The translations under genes and the position numbers were made by a program. The notes under the pieces were generated by a model, which did not search any database, was not told where the DNA came from, and saw nothing but the letters and a program-made list of their open reading frames with translations. From positions 124,001 to 188,000 of the forward strand of contig OY782667.1 in assembly GCA_963678135.1 (NCBI GenBank): a DNA stretch of 64,000 nucleotides. Reading direction: 5' to 3'. This document shows positions 22,801-32,318 of the stretch, piece after piece. The DNA comes from JAHJKV01 sp963678135. GTDB lineage: Bacteria > Desulfobacterota > Desulfovibrionia > Desulfovibrionales > Desulfovibrionaceae. Within the stretch, counting starts at the first letter, position 1. Each line of letters opens with the position of its first letter.

Positions 22801-24897
22801 ATGGCAAACATACCCAGCGCAGCCGATGTCATAAATATAGACTATCAAAAATTTGCCAAGCAGGGTGATATACTGCTTGCTGCAGGGGTAGTGCTCATTC
22901 TTTTTGTTATGCTGGTACCACTGCCTACGCTGTTTCTTGACTTTATGCTCACGGTCTCTATCTCACTTGGTTTGGTTATTCTTATTACCTCCATGTTTAT
23001 GAAGTCCCCTTTAGAATTTTCTATTTTTCCCTCACTTTTATTGGTCACTACCATGCTTCGTTTAGCCTTAAACGTGGCCACAACCCGTGTCATTTTACTG
23101 CATGGAGATGAGGGCTCTTCAGCTGCTGGTTCAGTGATTCAAAGTTTTGGTGAATTTGTAGTCGGTGGTAATTATGTTATCGGCCTTGTTATCTTTTTGA
23201 TACTTTTTATTTTGAATAAAACCGTTATTGTCAATGGTACAACACGCATTGCCGAAGTTGCAGCACGCTTTACCTTAGATGCTATGCCCGGCAAACAAAT
23301 GGCGATTGAAGCTGACCTTAATGCAGGGCTCATTGATGAAGACCAAGCCCGCAAACAACGGGAACTCATTCGACGTGAAGCAGATTTTTACGGAGCCATG
23401 GATGGTGCTGGTAAATTTGTTTCAGGGGATGTTAATGCAGGACTTATGATAACTTGTGTTAATATTATAGGTGGTTTCCTGATAGGTGTTGTGCAAAAAG
23501 ATATGAACTGGATGGACGCAGCCCATAATTATACGCTGCTCACCATTGGTGATGGATTGGTTGCAACCATTCCTTCTTTGATTATCTCCACTTCAGCAGG
23601 TATTATTGTTTCCAGAGCCGCTGCTGAGGCCAAAATGGGCGAAGAATTTCTTGGCCAGCTCACGTATCATCACCGCGCCTTAAAGCTCGTTTCTGCTATT
23701 TTATGTATATTTGGCATTGTACCCGGTATGCCCACTGTACCTTTCCTGATGTTAGCTGCCATTGTTTTTGGTATTTCAAACATCAGTGCTAAACAACAAA
23801 ATGCAATTGAAAATGTTGCTGAACCGGAACAAAAAACTCAAGCTGCTTTAGATACTCCTGAGGAAGTGCAGTCTCTTTTGCCTTTGGATGCTTTGGAACT
23901 GGAAGTTGGCTATGGACTTATTCCTTTGGTGGATGAAGAAAAAACCGGAAATTTGCTTTCACGCATTCGCTCTATACGGCGTCAATTTGCTTTGGATATG
24001 GGCGTTATTGTTCCTTCATTACATTTGCGCGATAATCTGCAACTCAAACCAGGGGAATATCGTGTGCTCATCAAGGGCAATGCCATGGCCACCGGAGAAA
24101 TCCTTATTGATCATTTCTTAGCCATGAACCCTGGAGATGCAAAAAATGAAATTCAGGGAGTGGAGACCGTGGAACCAGCCTTTAATCTTCCTGCGATTTG
24201 GATTCCTGAAGCGCAAAAAGAAGAAGCCATGCTGGCAGGCTATACTGTGGTTGATCCTTCCACTGTTATTGCCACGCACCTTACAGAAGTCTTTCGGCGA
24301 AATCTTTCCGAGTTTTTGGGACGGCAAGAAGTACAAGATTTACTGGATACCTTGGCCAAACGCGCTCCAAAAGCAGTGGAAAATTTGGTGCCAAATATCT
24401 TGCAACTTGGTGTTATACAAAAAGTGCTTCAAAACCTTATTAGTGAAGGAGTCTCCATCCGTGATATGCTCTCTATTGTGGAAACCTTGGCAGACTATGG
24501 ATCAGCTATTCACGATCCAAGTCAATTAACAGAATATGTTCGTGCCAGAATGAGCAGAACCATTATCAGACCTTATTTAGATTCTGAGGGAACTCTGCCT
24601 ATCATTACCCTTTCACCTCAAATAGATGAAATACTCACAGCAGGTATCAGAAGTACAGAACAAGGTGGCTATCTGGCCTTAGACCCTAATCAAGCACAGG
24701 GAATAATCAAAGCCATAAATTCCTGTACAGAACAGGCTGTGACCACGGACGGGCAACCGGTATTGCTTACCACGCCACAAATTCGTCCCCATTTAGCGCA
24801 ACTTATGATTCGTTTTTTACCTAATCTTCCGGTCATCTCTCAAGCAGAAATTCCGGCAGATGTGAATATTCAATCCCTTGCGACTGTGAACCTCTAA
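22801..24897 (+). CDS. flhA: Flagellar biosynthesis protein FlhA
   Basis: FlhA forms the ring of the flagellar export gate. The 698-residue protein has eight N-terminal membrane segments (about 25-330), the conserved FHIPEP-family loop with RIAEVAARFTLDAMPGKQMAIEADLNAG split over about 147-180, and a large cytoplasmic domain that docks chaperone-substrate complexes. A GGAGGT ribosome-binding site precedes the ATG. It is 69 bp after flhB. Length and motifs are canonical. Confidence 0.97.
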   Translation: MANIPSAADVINIDYQKFAKQGDILLAAGVVLILFVMLVPLPTLFLDFMLTVSISLGLVILITSMFMKSPLEFSIFPSLLLVTTMLRLALNVATTRVILLHGDEGSSAAGSVIQSFGEFVVGGNYVIGLVIFLILFILNKTVIVNGTTRIAEVAARFTLDAMPGKQMAIEADLNAGLIDEDQARKQRELIRREADFYGAMDGAGKFVSGDVNAGLMITCVNIIGGFLIGVVQKDMNWMDAAHNYTLLTIGDGLVATIPSLIISTSAGIIVSRAAAEAKMGEEFLGQLTYHHRALKLVSAILCIFGIVPGMPTVPFLMLAAIVFGISNISAKQQNAIENVAEPEQKTQAALDTPEEVQSLLPLDALELEVGYGLIPLVDEEKTGNLLSRIRSIRRQFALDMGVIVPSLHLRDNLQLKPGEYRVLIKGNAMATGEILIDHFLAMNPGDAKNEIQGVETVEPAFNLPAIWIPEAQKEEAMLAGYTVVDPSTVIATHLTEVFRRNLSEFLGRQEVQDLLDTLAKRAPKAVENLVPNILQLGVIQKVLQNLISEGVSIRDMLSIVETLADYGSAIHDPSQLTEYVRARMSRTIIRPYLDSEGTLPIITLSPQIDEILTAGIRSTEQGGYLALDPNQAQGIIKAINSCTEQAVTTDGQPVLLTTPQIRPHLAQLMIRFLPNLPVISQAEIPADVNIQSLATVNL

Positions 24898-24933
24898 ATA
24901 TAAAGAATCTCCAGGATAAACACGAGTAAATAT

Positions 24934-26031
24934 ATGCAAGTCAAAACGTATTGTGATAAAACTTCTGCCCACTGTCTTACACGGATAAAGGCTGAACTCG
25001 GTCCGGACGCAATTATTCTGTCAAATAAAACCATTAACAAAAATGGAACGCGCATGATTGAGGTCATGGCTGCGATTGAAGATGAAGCAAAACCGCAAAA
25101 CGCCCAGAGCCCAAAAACAAGTAAAGACGATTTTTTGACAGGTGCTCTTGACTCAGTCAGCCCCCTTACCCATGAATGGGAAGAAATAAAAGGATGTCTT
25201 CTGCAGTTTATGCGCTCCCAGCGTACTCCTGAAAAACTTGCCCCTCCCCAGCGAGTCGCCATGGAATATCTAGAACGCGAAGGCGTGGATGAAAAAGTTT
25301 TAACGCGCATTTATGCTGAATTATGCGAAGATTCCAAACGCTCTATCTTACCGATTCTAGAAGGTTTGGCAAAAGCCAAACCACTTGAAAAAAAAGCATG
25401 GCAAAATAAACTCCATGCTTTTGCCGGCCCTGGTGGCGTGGGCAAAACCTCGGTCATGATCCGCTGGGCTTTACGCGAAAAAAAAGAAAATCCGAATATC
25501 CGCATTGCACTAGCCTGCGCGGACAGTGGACGTGGACAAGGTCGGCTCATTCTACGGCACTACGCAGACATAGCTTCCCTTGCATTTCGAGAAGTTGTAA
25601 GCAAAGAAGACTTTGTCAGACTGGTGGCTGAAAGTCGTGATTTTGATCTTGTGCTCATAGATTTACCAAGTTTGCACAAGGATGAAAATCTTACGCAATA
25701 CCTTACAAAAATGGGAATGGCACAAAGCTCGGAGCTCTCCATACACCTTGTTTTAGCCCCTCATTTCCATACTCGCCAGTACGATAATTTTATGAACAAA
25801 TATATGCATAATAAAATTGCTTCCATTCTCTGGACGAAACTTGATGAAGCCTGTACCTTTGGCTCATTGCTCAATGTAGCTTGCTCCACCGGACTCCCTT
25901 TTTCAGCCCTTTCTTATGGTTCAGGTTTGAAAAACAGCATGGATCCGGCAAACAATCAAATGGTTTGGAGATTGTTGTTCAAACATCAACTTCCCGGTGA
26001 ATACGCAAGGCAAGGAGCGCAGCAACAGTGA
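24934..26031 (+). CDS. flhF: Flagellar SRP-type GTPase FlhF
   Basis: FlhF directs the pole position of flagella. The 365-residue protein has the FlhF N-terminus (VKTYCDKT..ALTRIKAELGPDAIILSNKT type, 1-33), a linker, and the NG GTPase domain with P-loop GPGGVGKT (165-172) and G4 TKLD (301-304). Two elements differ from the SRP norm: the G2 region reads CADSGRGQG instead of a DTYRIGA-type sequence, and G3 reads DLPS (243-246) in place of DTAG. This may be a lineage feature or a sign of weak GTPase activity. Its stop overlaps the GTG start of flhG. Confidence 0.92.
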   Translation: MQVKTYCDKTSAHCLTRIKAELGPDAIILSNKTINKNGTRMIEVMAAIEDEAKPQNAQSPKTSKDDFLTGALDSVSPLTHEWEEIKGCLLQFMRSQRTPEKLAPPQRVAMEYLEREGVDEKVLTRIYAELCEDSKRSILPILEGLAKAKPLEKKAWQNKLHAFAGPGGVGKTSVMIRWALREKKENPNIRIALACADSGRGQGRLILRHYADIASLAFREVVSKEDFVRLVAESRDFDLVLIDLPSLHKDENLTQYLTKMGMAQSSELSIHLVLAPHFHTRQYDNFMNKYMHNKIASILWTKLDEACTFGSLLNVACSTGLPFSALSYGSGLKNSMDPANNQMVWRLLFKHQLPGEYARQGAQQQ

Positions 26032-26852
26032 ATACATTACCTCTAGTCTTCTCAGTTACCAGCGGTAAAGGTGGCGTTGGTAAAACCAATATTTCAGTAA
26101 ACTTGGCCTATACCTTGGCGCAAGCAGGACGCCGTGTTCTTCTGCTTGACGCAGATCTGGGACTAGCTAATGTGGATGTTTTGCTCGGCCTTGCTCCAAA
26201 GCTCAATATATTTCATCTTTTTCATGAAGGCATGAGTCTTGATAAAATTTTATGTGAAACGCCCTACGGTTTTCGCATACTGCCGGCCTCCTCTGGTGTT
26301 TCGGACATGGTCAATCTTGATACAGGGCAAAAACTTGATTTGCTTGAAGCAATGGATTTTTTAGAAGATGCCCTTGATTTTTTGATTGTGGATACCGGAG
26401 CCGGTATCAATGATAATGTACTGTATTTTAACCTTGCAGTGCAGGAACGACTTTTAGTGCTTACACCTGAGCCAACCTCTTTAACCGACGCTTATGCCTT
26501 GATCAAAGTACTCAAAATGCAACATGGCATTGAACGCTTCAGAGTGCTGATCAATATGGCATCTAGCGAAAAAGCAGCAAAAGAGATTTACCTCAAACTG
26601 CATAATGCTTGTGATTATTTTCTTTCCGGAATTTCTTTAGACCTTGTGGGCTTTATTCCACAGGATAAAGTAGTTCGCAAAGCTGTGGTCAATCAAGAGC
26701 CTTTTTGTAAAATGGCTCCTGAATCCAAAGCTGCAAAAGCCCTCGTGCTTGCAGCGCAAACTATTGAAAACTGGAAAACGGCTTCTTATGTCGATGGTAA
26801 CATCAAATTTTTCTGGAAAAAGCTCCTGTTCCAAGAACAGTCCGTGGCTTGA
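26028..26852 (+). CDS. flhG: MinD/ParA-like flagellar number regulator FlhG (FleN)
   Basis: FlhG is a membrane-associated ATPase that counts flagella and restrains FlhF. The 274-residue protein starts at a GTG that overlaps the flhF stop (GTGA) and carries the deviant Walker A SGKGGVGKTN (about 11-20), the LLLDADLGLANVDVLLG segment (about 39-55) and VDTGAGIND (about 122-130). The context flhF-flhG-fliA fixes the name. Its end overlaps the probable fliA start by about 65 bp. Confidence 0.92.
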   Translation: MNTLPLVFSVTSGKGGVGKTNISVNLAYTLAQAGRRVLLLDADLGLANVDVLLGLAPKLNIFHLFHEGMSLDKILCETPYGFRILPASSGVSDMVNLDTGQKLDLLEAMDFLEDALDFLIVDTGAGINDNVLYFNLAVQERLLVLTPEPTSLTDAYALIKVLKMQHGIERFRVLINMASSEKAAKEIYLKLHNACDYFLSGISLDLVGFIPQDKVVRKAVVNQEPFCKMAPESKAAKALVLAAQTIENWKTASYVDGNIKFFWKKLLFQEQSVA

Positions 26853-27585
26853 TCTGGAGCATGGCACAACAGCTTGGAACGACTTTTCTTCACGGGACAA
26901 AGAAGAAATCGTTCGTTATTTTGCGCCAAAAATTCGCATTCTTGCTCTACGCATGAAGGGTAAACTCCCAAATTGCGTAGAACTTGGCGAACTTATGAGT
27001 GCAGGAAGCCTTGGTTTGCTTGATGCTTTGGGTAAATTCCGCCCTGCGCTTAAAATCAAATTTGATACCTATGCAGAAAACCGCATTAAAGGAGCCATGC
27101 TTGATGAATTACGCCGTATGGACTGGTTCTCTCGTGGTCTTCGCAAAAAAATTAAGCATATTGAAGAAGCCATACGAGATATTGAAAATCAAACGGGCCA
27201 TTCCGCAACACCTGAACAAGTAGAACAGCATACCGGAATGGATTCCAAAGAAGTACATTTCGGTATGGAAGCTCTGCAAAATCAACTGTGCATCAGTTTA
27301 GATTCCTTCAAAGAAAGTTTTACCGGACACCGCGAAGGTATTGAAGAAAATGAGCCCTACCAATCCACTGCCTTTCAAGAATTAGTGAACAAAATTGCTG
27401 AACTTATTGAAAATTTAACAGAACGAGAAAAATTGGTTATCTCGCTCTATTATGGCGAAGAGCTCAATATGAAAGAAACAGCTGAAGTCATGGACATCAC
27501 CGAGGGTAGAGTGTCCCAGCTTCACGCTCAAGCTCTTGGAAAACTGAGAAGAGAATATTTGCTCAAGTATGAGGACACACAATGA
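26788..27585 (+). CDS. fliA: Flagellar RNA polymerase sigma-28 factor FliA
   Basis: Sigma-28 directs late flagellar gene transcription. Region 2 is seen in FDTYAENRIKGAMLDELRRMDW, region 3 in RKKIKHIEEAIRDIE, and region 4 in LTEREKLVISLYYGEELNMKETAEVMDITEGRVSQL split over the last 60 residues. The start is uncertain: ATG 26788 (used here, 265 residues) and ATG 26794 lie inside flhG, and neither has a clear ribosome-binding site, so translation is probably coupled to flhG. Length fits the family. Confidence 0.92.
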   Translation: MSMVTSNFSGKSSCSKNSPWLDLEHGTTAWNDFSSRDKEEIVRYFAPKIRILALRMKGKLPNCVELGELMSAGSLGLLDALGKFRPALKIKFDTYAENRIKGAMLDELRRMDWFSRGLRKKIKHIEEAIRDIENQTGHSATPEQVEQHTGMDSKEVHFGMEALQNQLCISLDSFKESFTGHREGIEENEPYQSTAFQELVNKIAELIENLTEREKLVISLYYGEELNMKETAEVMDITEGRVSQLHAQALGKLRREYLLKYEDTQ

Positions 27586-27656
27586 GCTTGCCTGTACCAT
27601 CAGGTGCTTATTTTTACTAAACCACTTTTTTGGAACTCTTTTCTGGGGATAAAAAA

Positions 27657-28538
27657 TTGATACTATTCATGGTACCGGATGAAGAGGACGAAACTCTGGA
27701 AGTCCCTGAAACTTCTTCCATAGAAGAAACTCCTTCTTCAGAAGAAGCATCCAAGCATATCGAAGATGCAGAGCCTCGTGAGTTTGCTGAGCAAGATGCA
27801 AGCTCAGGAGAATATACTACCGATACTGCGGACAGCCCTGATGCAAGTATGCAAGAGCCAGATGGTAGACCCAAGGCCATACTGGATATCAGTAGCGAAG
27901 AGGAAGAAGAACCAAAAAAAGTTGAACTTGATTTAGAAGACGCGCCCTTTCTTTCCGATGTAGAGGAAGAAGAACCAAGCGAAGCAATTGCTTTTGATGA
28001 AGAGCCTTCTTCCCCTGAGCAAGGTACTGAAGAAGGCCAATCGAAAAAAAAGCTATTTATTATCGGGGGAATAGCAAGTGTGATTCTTGCGATAATTCTT
28101 GCGCTTGTTTTAGGAGGTAATGATAAGCCACAAGAGCAAGCTCCACCTCCACAGCCAGCACCGGTAGAAGAAATACAAGAAGAGCAGGCAACCCCAGCAC
28201 CTGAGCCGGAACCTGCGCCCGTGGTAGAACCTGAAGAAATACAAGTCCGATTTGATCCCTTTTTCGTAGAATACACGAGCAAAAAGGACGAGCTGCGCTT
28301 TCTTGAAATCACCCCGGTATTTTGCACCACAAGGTCTGTATTGGCTGACAATCTAAGGCGTGAAAAGCCCACAGTTCGATACGCTCTCTATTATTTTCTC
28401 CAAAGTAAAGATGTTGACTTTTTGGCAGATCAGGCAAATGTAGAAACATTAAAACAGGAACTGCTTGCCGTGACCAATCAATATATGGCTCTCGGAACAT
28501 TTGAGACTTTGTTATTTGAGCATTATTTAGTGAAGTAG
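27657..28538 (+). CDS. Acidic single-pass membrane protein of the flagellar cluster, unknown function
   Basis: I do not recognise a domain. The N-terminal 130 residues are very acidic and of low complexity (Glu, Asp, Ser, Pro), then a basic stop (SKKK) precedes one membrane helix (about 131-151), then a Pro/Glu-rich stalk (PQEQAPPPQPAPVEE) and a C-terminal 100-residue folded-looking part. Some such bitopic proteins act in the basal body or stator area (FliL is one with a similar plan), but I see no FliL signature. TTG 27657 has GGGGA about 8 bases upstream; ATG 27669 is the alternative. It begins the four-gene tail behind fliA. Confidence 0.6.
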   Translation: MILFMVPDEEDETLEVPETSSIEETPSSEEASKHIEDAEPREFAEQDASSGEYTTDTADSPDASMQEPDGRPKAILDISSEEEEEPKKVELDLEDAPFLSDVEEEEPSEAIAFDEEPSSPEQGTEEGQSKKKLFIIGGIASVILAIILALVLGGNDKPQEQAPPPQPAPVEEIQEEQATPAPEPEPAPVVEPEEIQVRFDPFFVEYTSKKDELRFLEITPVFCTTRSVLADNLRREKPTVRYALYYFLQSKDVDFLADQANVETLKQELLAVTNQYMALGTFETLLFEHYLVK

Positions 28539-28547
28539 GAGGCTTTT

Positions 28548-28886
28548 ATGCCCACCTTACCGGTAGATTACCCGGTTCTTGTTTCGCAGCTTCCGTTTGT
28601 TAGCAAGCTGGCGACGGCGGAACAGACTCGGCCGGAGGTAAGGCAAGAAGTCTTTGGCCCACTCATAACACAAGAATTGCAAAAACAAGCAAAAGAAGAA
28701 GTTCCGGTCATCAGTAGCAGTGAAAAAAATTTAGCTGTTGACAGGGACGGTAAAGGGAATTCTCAAACTCCTCAATCCCAGCAGCAAGACCAACATGCTG
28801 CCCAAGACCCACAAAAAGAGGAGATGGATTCTCATCCGGGCAATGATTCGCCCTGGGCTGGCAATCTTATTAACAAAAGAATTTAA
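28548..28886 (+). CDS. Small hydrophilic protein of unknown function
   Basis: The 112-residue product starts MPTLPVDYPVLVSQLPFVSKLA, split here as an N-terminal segment of about 22 residues, and continues with a Gln/Glu/Asp-rich, probably disordered tail (TPQSQQQDQHAAQDPQKEE). No domain recognised. AGGAGG lies 7-8 bases before the ATG, a good ribosome-binding site, and the gene is 9 bp after the previous one and 16 bp before the next, so it is clearly a translated operon member. Its role is probably connected with motility, by position only. Confidence 0.6.
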   Translation: MPTLPVDYPVLVSQLPFVSKLATAEQTRPEVRQEVFGPLITQELQKQAKEEVPVISSSEKNLAVDRDGKGNSQTPQSQQQDQHAAQDPQKEEMDSHPGNDSPWAGNLINKRI

Positions 28887-28902
28887 AAACTAGGATATTT
28901 CT

Positions 28903-29319
28903 ATGCAATTTTCCACGCTACTGCTCGCTTTTTTTTCCATTACAGAACTCCTGCTTCTTGGCATCATCATTGTATTTTTTGTACGGCTCAAAAAATCAGA
29001 AGCCTTGCTCAATAAACTCAGTCAAGGTCAAGCTGAATTTGTCAATAAACTTCATTTTAATGCCCAGCTTGAACAGGAAATGATCAATTCCTTTTCCAAA
29101 CGGCAAGAGGAACTTTCTGCCTTGGATGAAGCCTTAGACACGCGCGCTAAAGAACTTTCCAAGCTACTCACTGCTGCAGAGAAAATATTGCACTCCCCTG
29201 CCATTAAAAGACAAACCGTTATCGAAGGCCATCGAAAAGGACGCTCCCCTCTCGTACTAGCTAAAGCCACTGGTCTCACGCTTGAAGAAGTAGAAATTAT
29301 TATTGATCAGGAATCGTAA
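28903..29319 (+). CDS. Membrane-anchored coiled-coil protein with C-terminal helix-turn-helix-like end (DUF2802-like)
   Basis: The 138-residue protein has an N-terminal membrane helix (about 5-28), a coiled-coil (about 30-95) and a short C-terminal region GRSPLVLAKATGLTLEEVEIIID that looks like a helix-turn-helix. This plan resembles DUF2802 proteins, which occur in motility/chemotaxis neighbourhoods, but the assignment is by eye. It is 3 bp ahead of the next gene. Function unknown. Confidence 0.55.
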   Translation: MQFSTLLLAFFSITELLLLGIIIVFFVRLKKSEALLNKLSQGQAEFVNKLHFNAQLEQEMINSFSKRQEELSALDEALDTRAKELSKLLTAAEKILHSPAIKRQTVIEGHRKGRSPLVLAKATGLTLEEVEIIIDQES

Positions 29320-29322
29320 AAC

Positions 29323-30204
29323 GTGCGTGTGGATAGGCATACATCACAGCAAAACAAGCGTGATAGCTCTTTGCATCTTGGCCGTGAGCAGCGAACACAA
29401 AAATTCCAAAGCATATACCGTGTAGGGCAACGCATTTCAGGCACTTATCTTCAAAAAGATCCCTCAGGGCTTGCGTGGATTTCCTTTAATGGCCTTGCTC
29501 TACTTACGCGCTTAAATGCTATACCTTTGCCGGGAACTAAGCTCTATTTTATTATCACGGAACTCAGCCCAAATATCGTACTCAAAGAGGACTCGCAGAG
29601 CGAAACACCGAATGCAAAGCACAAGCTCCTGCATGATCTGGCTACTTTTGAACTGACACAAAATCTTTTTGAAAACATAACACGCTCCCAAATACTGCAA
29701 GCAAAATCACTGCGGCACAAATCAAGGCCAAGCCTTTTGCAAAGGCAAACAACTTTTCTTGATTCTCTTAATACAGAACAAATGCAACTTTGGAAAAAAA
29801 TATATACTTTACAGCAGGCTATAAATACACAGATAACAAGTACTGGCTTTGTTCGTTTTTTTTATCTTCCGTGGCTTGCTCCAGCCCTCAAACTTAATCT
29901 CATAACACGCCGGCAAAGCAAAAATACCGGCATAGTCTATCAGGAATGTGCTCTTGATTTTGAATCACCGCATTTCGGTTCAGGGCAAGTCCGCATCCTT
30001 GCACGCCCAGAGCAAAGCAGCCTCCGCGTTTTCATGGAATCAGCCGGTAACTTTCCTTTGCTCCTAAAGCAGCTCAAAGCTCTTATGCCACAAATAGCAC
30101 CCACCGTAAGCATACTGGAACCACGCTGTTTGCAACATATCACACGCCATACTGCTTTTGCACAATTACGCAGCCCAAACCCACAACAATTTCTCGGCCT
30201 TTAA
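29323..30204 (+). CDS. Hypothetical protein, FliK/hook-length-like features
   Basis: The 293-residue protein starts at GTG 29323, 3 bp after the previous stop. Near 30-80 it has a beta-rich segment (VGQRISGTYLQKDPSGLAW, then LPGTKLYFIITELSPNIVL) resembling the N-terminal module of FliK-like flagellar proteins of this lineage, and near 200-255 a second beta-rich part (FGSGQVRILARPEQSSLRVFMES) like the FliK C-terminal core. Neither match is strong. By position it belongs to the flagellar operon. It could be a hook-length or export-related factor; this is inference. It ends right before repeat block E. Confidence 0.5.
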   Translation: MRVDRHTSQQNKRDSSLHLGREQRTQKFQSIYRVGQRISGTYLQKDPSGLAWISFNGLALLTRLNAIPLPGTKLYFIITELSPNIVLKEDSQSETPNAKHKLLHDLATFELTQNLFENITRSQILQAKSLRHKSRPSLLQRQTTFLDSLNTEQMQLWKKIYTLQQAINTQITSTGFVRFFYLPWLAPALKLNLITRRQSKNTGIVYQECALDFESPHFGSGQVRILARPEQSSLRVFMESAGNFPLLLKQLKALMPQIAPTVSILEPRCLQHITRHTAFAQLRSPNPQQFLGL

Positions 30205-30222
30205 TAAAAATCTCTGCACAAG

Positions 30223-30480
30223 AGGACAAACGCATATTAACTTTCCTATCATTTATATCTCCCCTTCTGTTCATTTAATTGCCTCCCTTGTTATACAGTT
30301 ACCCCCTCTTGTCATGTAGCTCTCCTCCAGTCATTCTGCGCGTAAGTAGCAAAATCCAGTTTTTGCCTTTTCTTCTTTCCTTTTGGGCTTCGGCACGCTC
30401 AGCCAACGAGCTTTGAATTTTAGGGCCGGTTGAGCCTGTCGAAACCAGCTAGCCTGTCGAAAACAACGAGCTTTACCCCT
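30223..30480. repeat. Repeat block E: element end, one hairpin unit and the third repeat motif
   Basis: The gap between the FliK-like gene and uvrC starts with an element end (30223-30240, GGACAAACGCATATTAA), then a hairpin unit at about 30332-30360 whose second arm has decayed (GTAGCAAAAT), then copies of the third motif in TTCGGCACGCTCAGCCAACG (about 30398-30417) and GGTTGAGCCTGTCGAAACC (about 30427-30446). It contains no supported gene. Confidence 0.65.
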
Positions 30481-30482
30481 GA

Positions 30483-32318
30483 TTATGAATTTTTGGTACG
30501 CGCTTTTTTCATAATTTGAAGAGCCGTATAAATTTGCGTCGCTCGTTTTGCCCCGATACCTGAAATAGCCTGGATATCCGACTTTTTTGCAAGCAGCATA
30601 GCATCTAAAGAAGCAAAGCAATCCCAAAGTAATTTTGCGGTTTTTGTTCCCACATTTGGCAAAGCCAGAACTTCGCTCATAAGCACTCTTTTTTTGCGTG
30701 CTTTGCGCTGGCGTCCTAAGCTGAAATCATGAGCTGCATCACGCATACGCTGTAAATAAAGCATCTCAGGACTGCCGGCTTTGAGTGGCAAAGGATTTTT
30801 ACGCCCGGTCTTAAATATATGGTCTTCAAGTTCCCCTGCTCTCCGGCTTGCTCCTTTGCCAATCGCAACGAGTGGTACAGGCGGTGCTTTTTCTCCAAGG
30901 TTTGCAAATGCGCGTTGTACAGCAGAAAGTTGGCCTTTACCGCCGTCTATCAGGAATAAATCAGGCCATGGAGGGCCAGACTCGGCGCGTAATACAGCCC
31001 AAGCTGCGAGGGCTCCGTAGTCATCACAGCTTCCTTCCAAGGCTGGTAGAGAATAAACTTTAGAATCCGCTGCTATTCTTTCGCCATGCTCAAAAACAAC
31101 GACCCCAGCGCGAACATCGCTACCAGCAAGATGCGAAATATCAACGCATTCCACACGGTTTATATTATCAGAAAAACCAAGCCTTTTGGCTAAAAGTTTG
31201 GCTAAATCAAACTGCCCGGCATGTCTTCCAGCGTGCATGGCAACTTTGCGTGCTAGCTCAATAAGCTGTTTATGCTCTTTGTTTGTAGCAGGAGTAATGC
31301 TGACAGCTCCTTGTCTTCGCTCGCTCAAAATTTCTTCTATTGCACTGTGCGCTAAGGCATATTGGGTCACAATGCGCGGTGGAATGAACCGGTGTACTGC
31401 ATAAAACTGGGGCAGGAAACTTTCTAAGGCTTCAATGCCTTCCTCAAGACTTAAGCCCGGCCAAAAATAATCTTTTTCATCAATAAGCCGGCCTTGACGA
31501 ATAAAAAGCTGCCCAAGTCCTAAGCCTCCACTGCTTTCAGCCACAGCAAGGATGTCCATATCTTGGAAAGAGCGTAAAACCACAGCCTGTCTTTCAAGGG
31601 TTCGGCGTACTGCGTGAATTTGATCACGGCATCGTGCTGCAGCTTCAAATTCAAGAGCCTCAGCATGACTATACATTTTTTTTTCAATATTTTTCAGCAG
31701 TTCTCCTGTTTTACCAGCAAGGAAAAGTTCTACTCTCTTGACTATTTGAGCGTATTCTTCAGCTTTTACTTCTTTTACGCAAGGAGCTAAACACTGCCCT
31801 ATATCATAATTAAGACAAGGGCGAACTCGGTTACGGAACATAGCATCAGAACATTTACGCAAGGGGAAAGCCCTGCCAAGGAGCTTCAAAGTTTTTTTAG
31901 CAGCCATGGCCGAAACAAAAGGACCGAAATACAGAGCCCCATCACGCATCACTTTGCGCGTCATACGCAGGCGTGGAAACTCAGTCTTGCGGTCGAGCTT
32001 AAAAAGCACATACTGCTTATCATCTCGCAAGGCTATATTATAGCGTGGACGGTGTTTTGTTATCAGGCTCGCTTCAAGAAGCAGTGCTTCTTTTTCCGTG
32101 CTGGTGAGTAAAATATCAATATGGCAGATACGCTCGACCAAAGCGCGAGTTTTAACACTCAGGCCTGAGGGCGAAGTAAAGTATGAAGCGAGCCTTTTGC
32201 GTAGGCTTTTGGCCTTGCCTACATATATAATATGCCCTGCCTTATCTTTCATAAGATAAACACCGGAGCTGTTTGGAAATTCAGCAGGGATAAAAATATA
32301 CTTTTTTGTATTTGTCAT
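30483..32318 (-). CDS. uvrC: Excinuclease ABC subunit C (UvrC)
   Basis: UvrC makes the two incisions of nucleotide excision repair. The 611-residue protein has the GIY-YIG domain (SGVYLMKDKAGHIIYVGKAKSLRKR split over about 15-40), the Cys-bearing middle, a UVR interaction segment (about 200-235), the RNase H-like endonuclease part (VECVDISHLAGSDVRAGVVVF split, about 400-425; FLIDGGKGQLSA) and C-terminal helix-hairpin-helix motifs (LPNVGTKTAKLL, ISGIGAKRATQI). ATG 32318 is chosen because the GIY-YIG domain begins there with GGTGG upstream; the open frame extends back into repeat DNA to 32450, which is not coding. Confidence 0.95.
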   Translation of the reverse strand: MTNTKKYIFIPAEFPNSSGVYLMKDKAGHIIYVGKAKSLRKRLASYFTSPSGLSVKTRALVERICHIDILLTSTEKEALLLEASLITKHRPRYNIALRDDKQYVLFKLDRKTEFPRLRMTRKVMRDGALYFGPFVSAMAAKKTLKLLGRAFPLRKCSDAMFRNRVRPCLNYDIGQCLAPCVKEVKAEEYAQIVKRVELFLAGKTGELLKNIEKKMYSHAEALEFEAAARCRDQIHAVRRTLERQAVVLRSFQDMDILAVAESSGGLGLGQLFIRQGRLIDEKDYFWPGLSLEEGIEALESFLPQFYAVHRFIPPRIVTQYALAHSAIEEILSERRQGAVSITPATNKEHKQLIELARKVAMHAGRHAGQFDLAKLLAKRLGFSDNINRVECVDISHLAGSDVRAGVVVFEHGERIAADSKVYSLPALEGSCDDYGALAAWAVLRAESGPPWPDLFLIDGGKGQLSAVQRAFANLGEKAPPVPLVAIGKGASRRAGELEDHIFKTGRKNPLPLKAGSPEMLYLQRMRDAAHDFSLGRQRKARKKRVLMSEVLALPNVGTKTAKLLWDCFASLDAMLLAKKSDIQAISGIGAKRATQIYTALQIMKKARTKNS

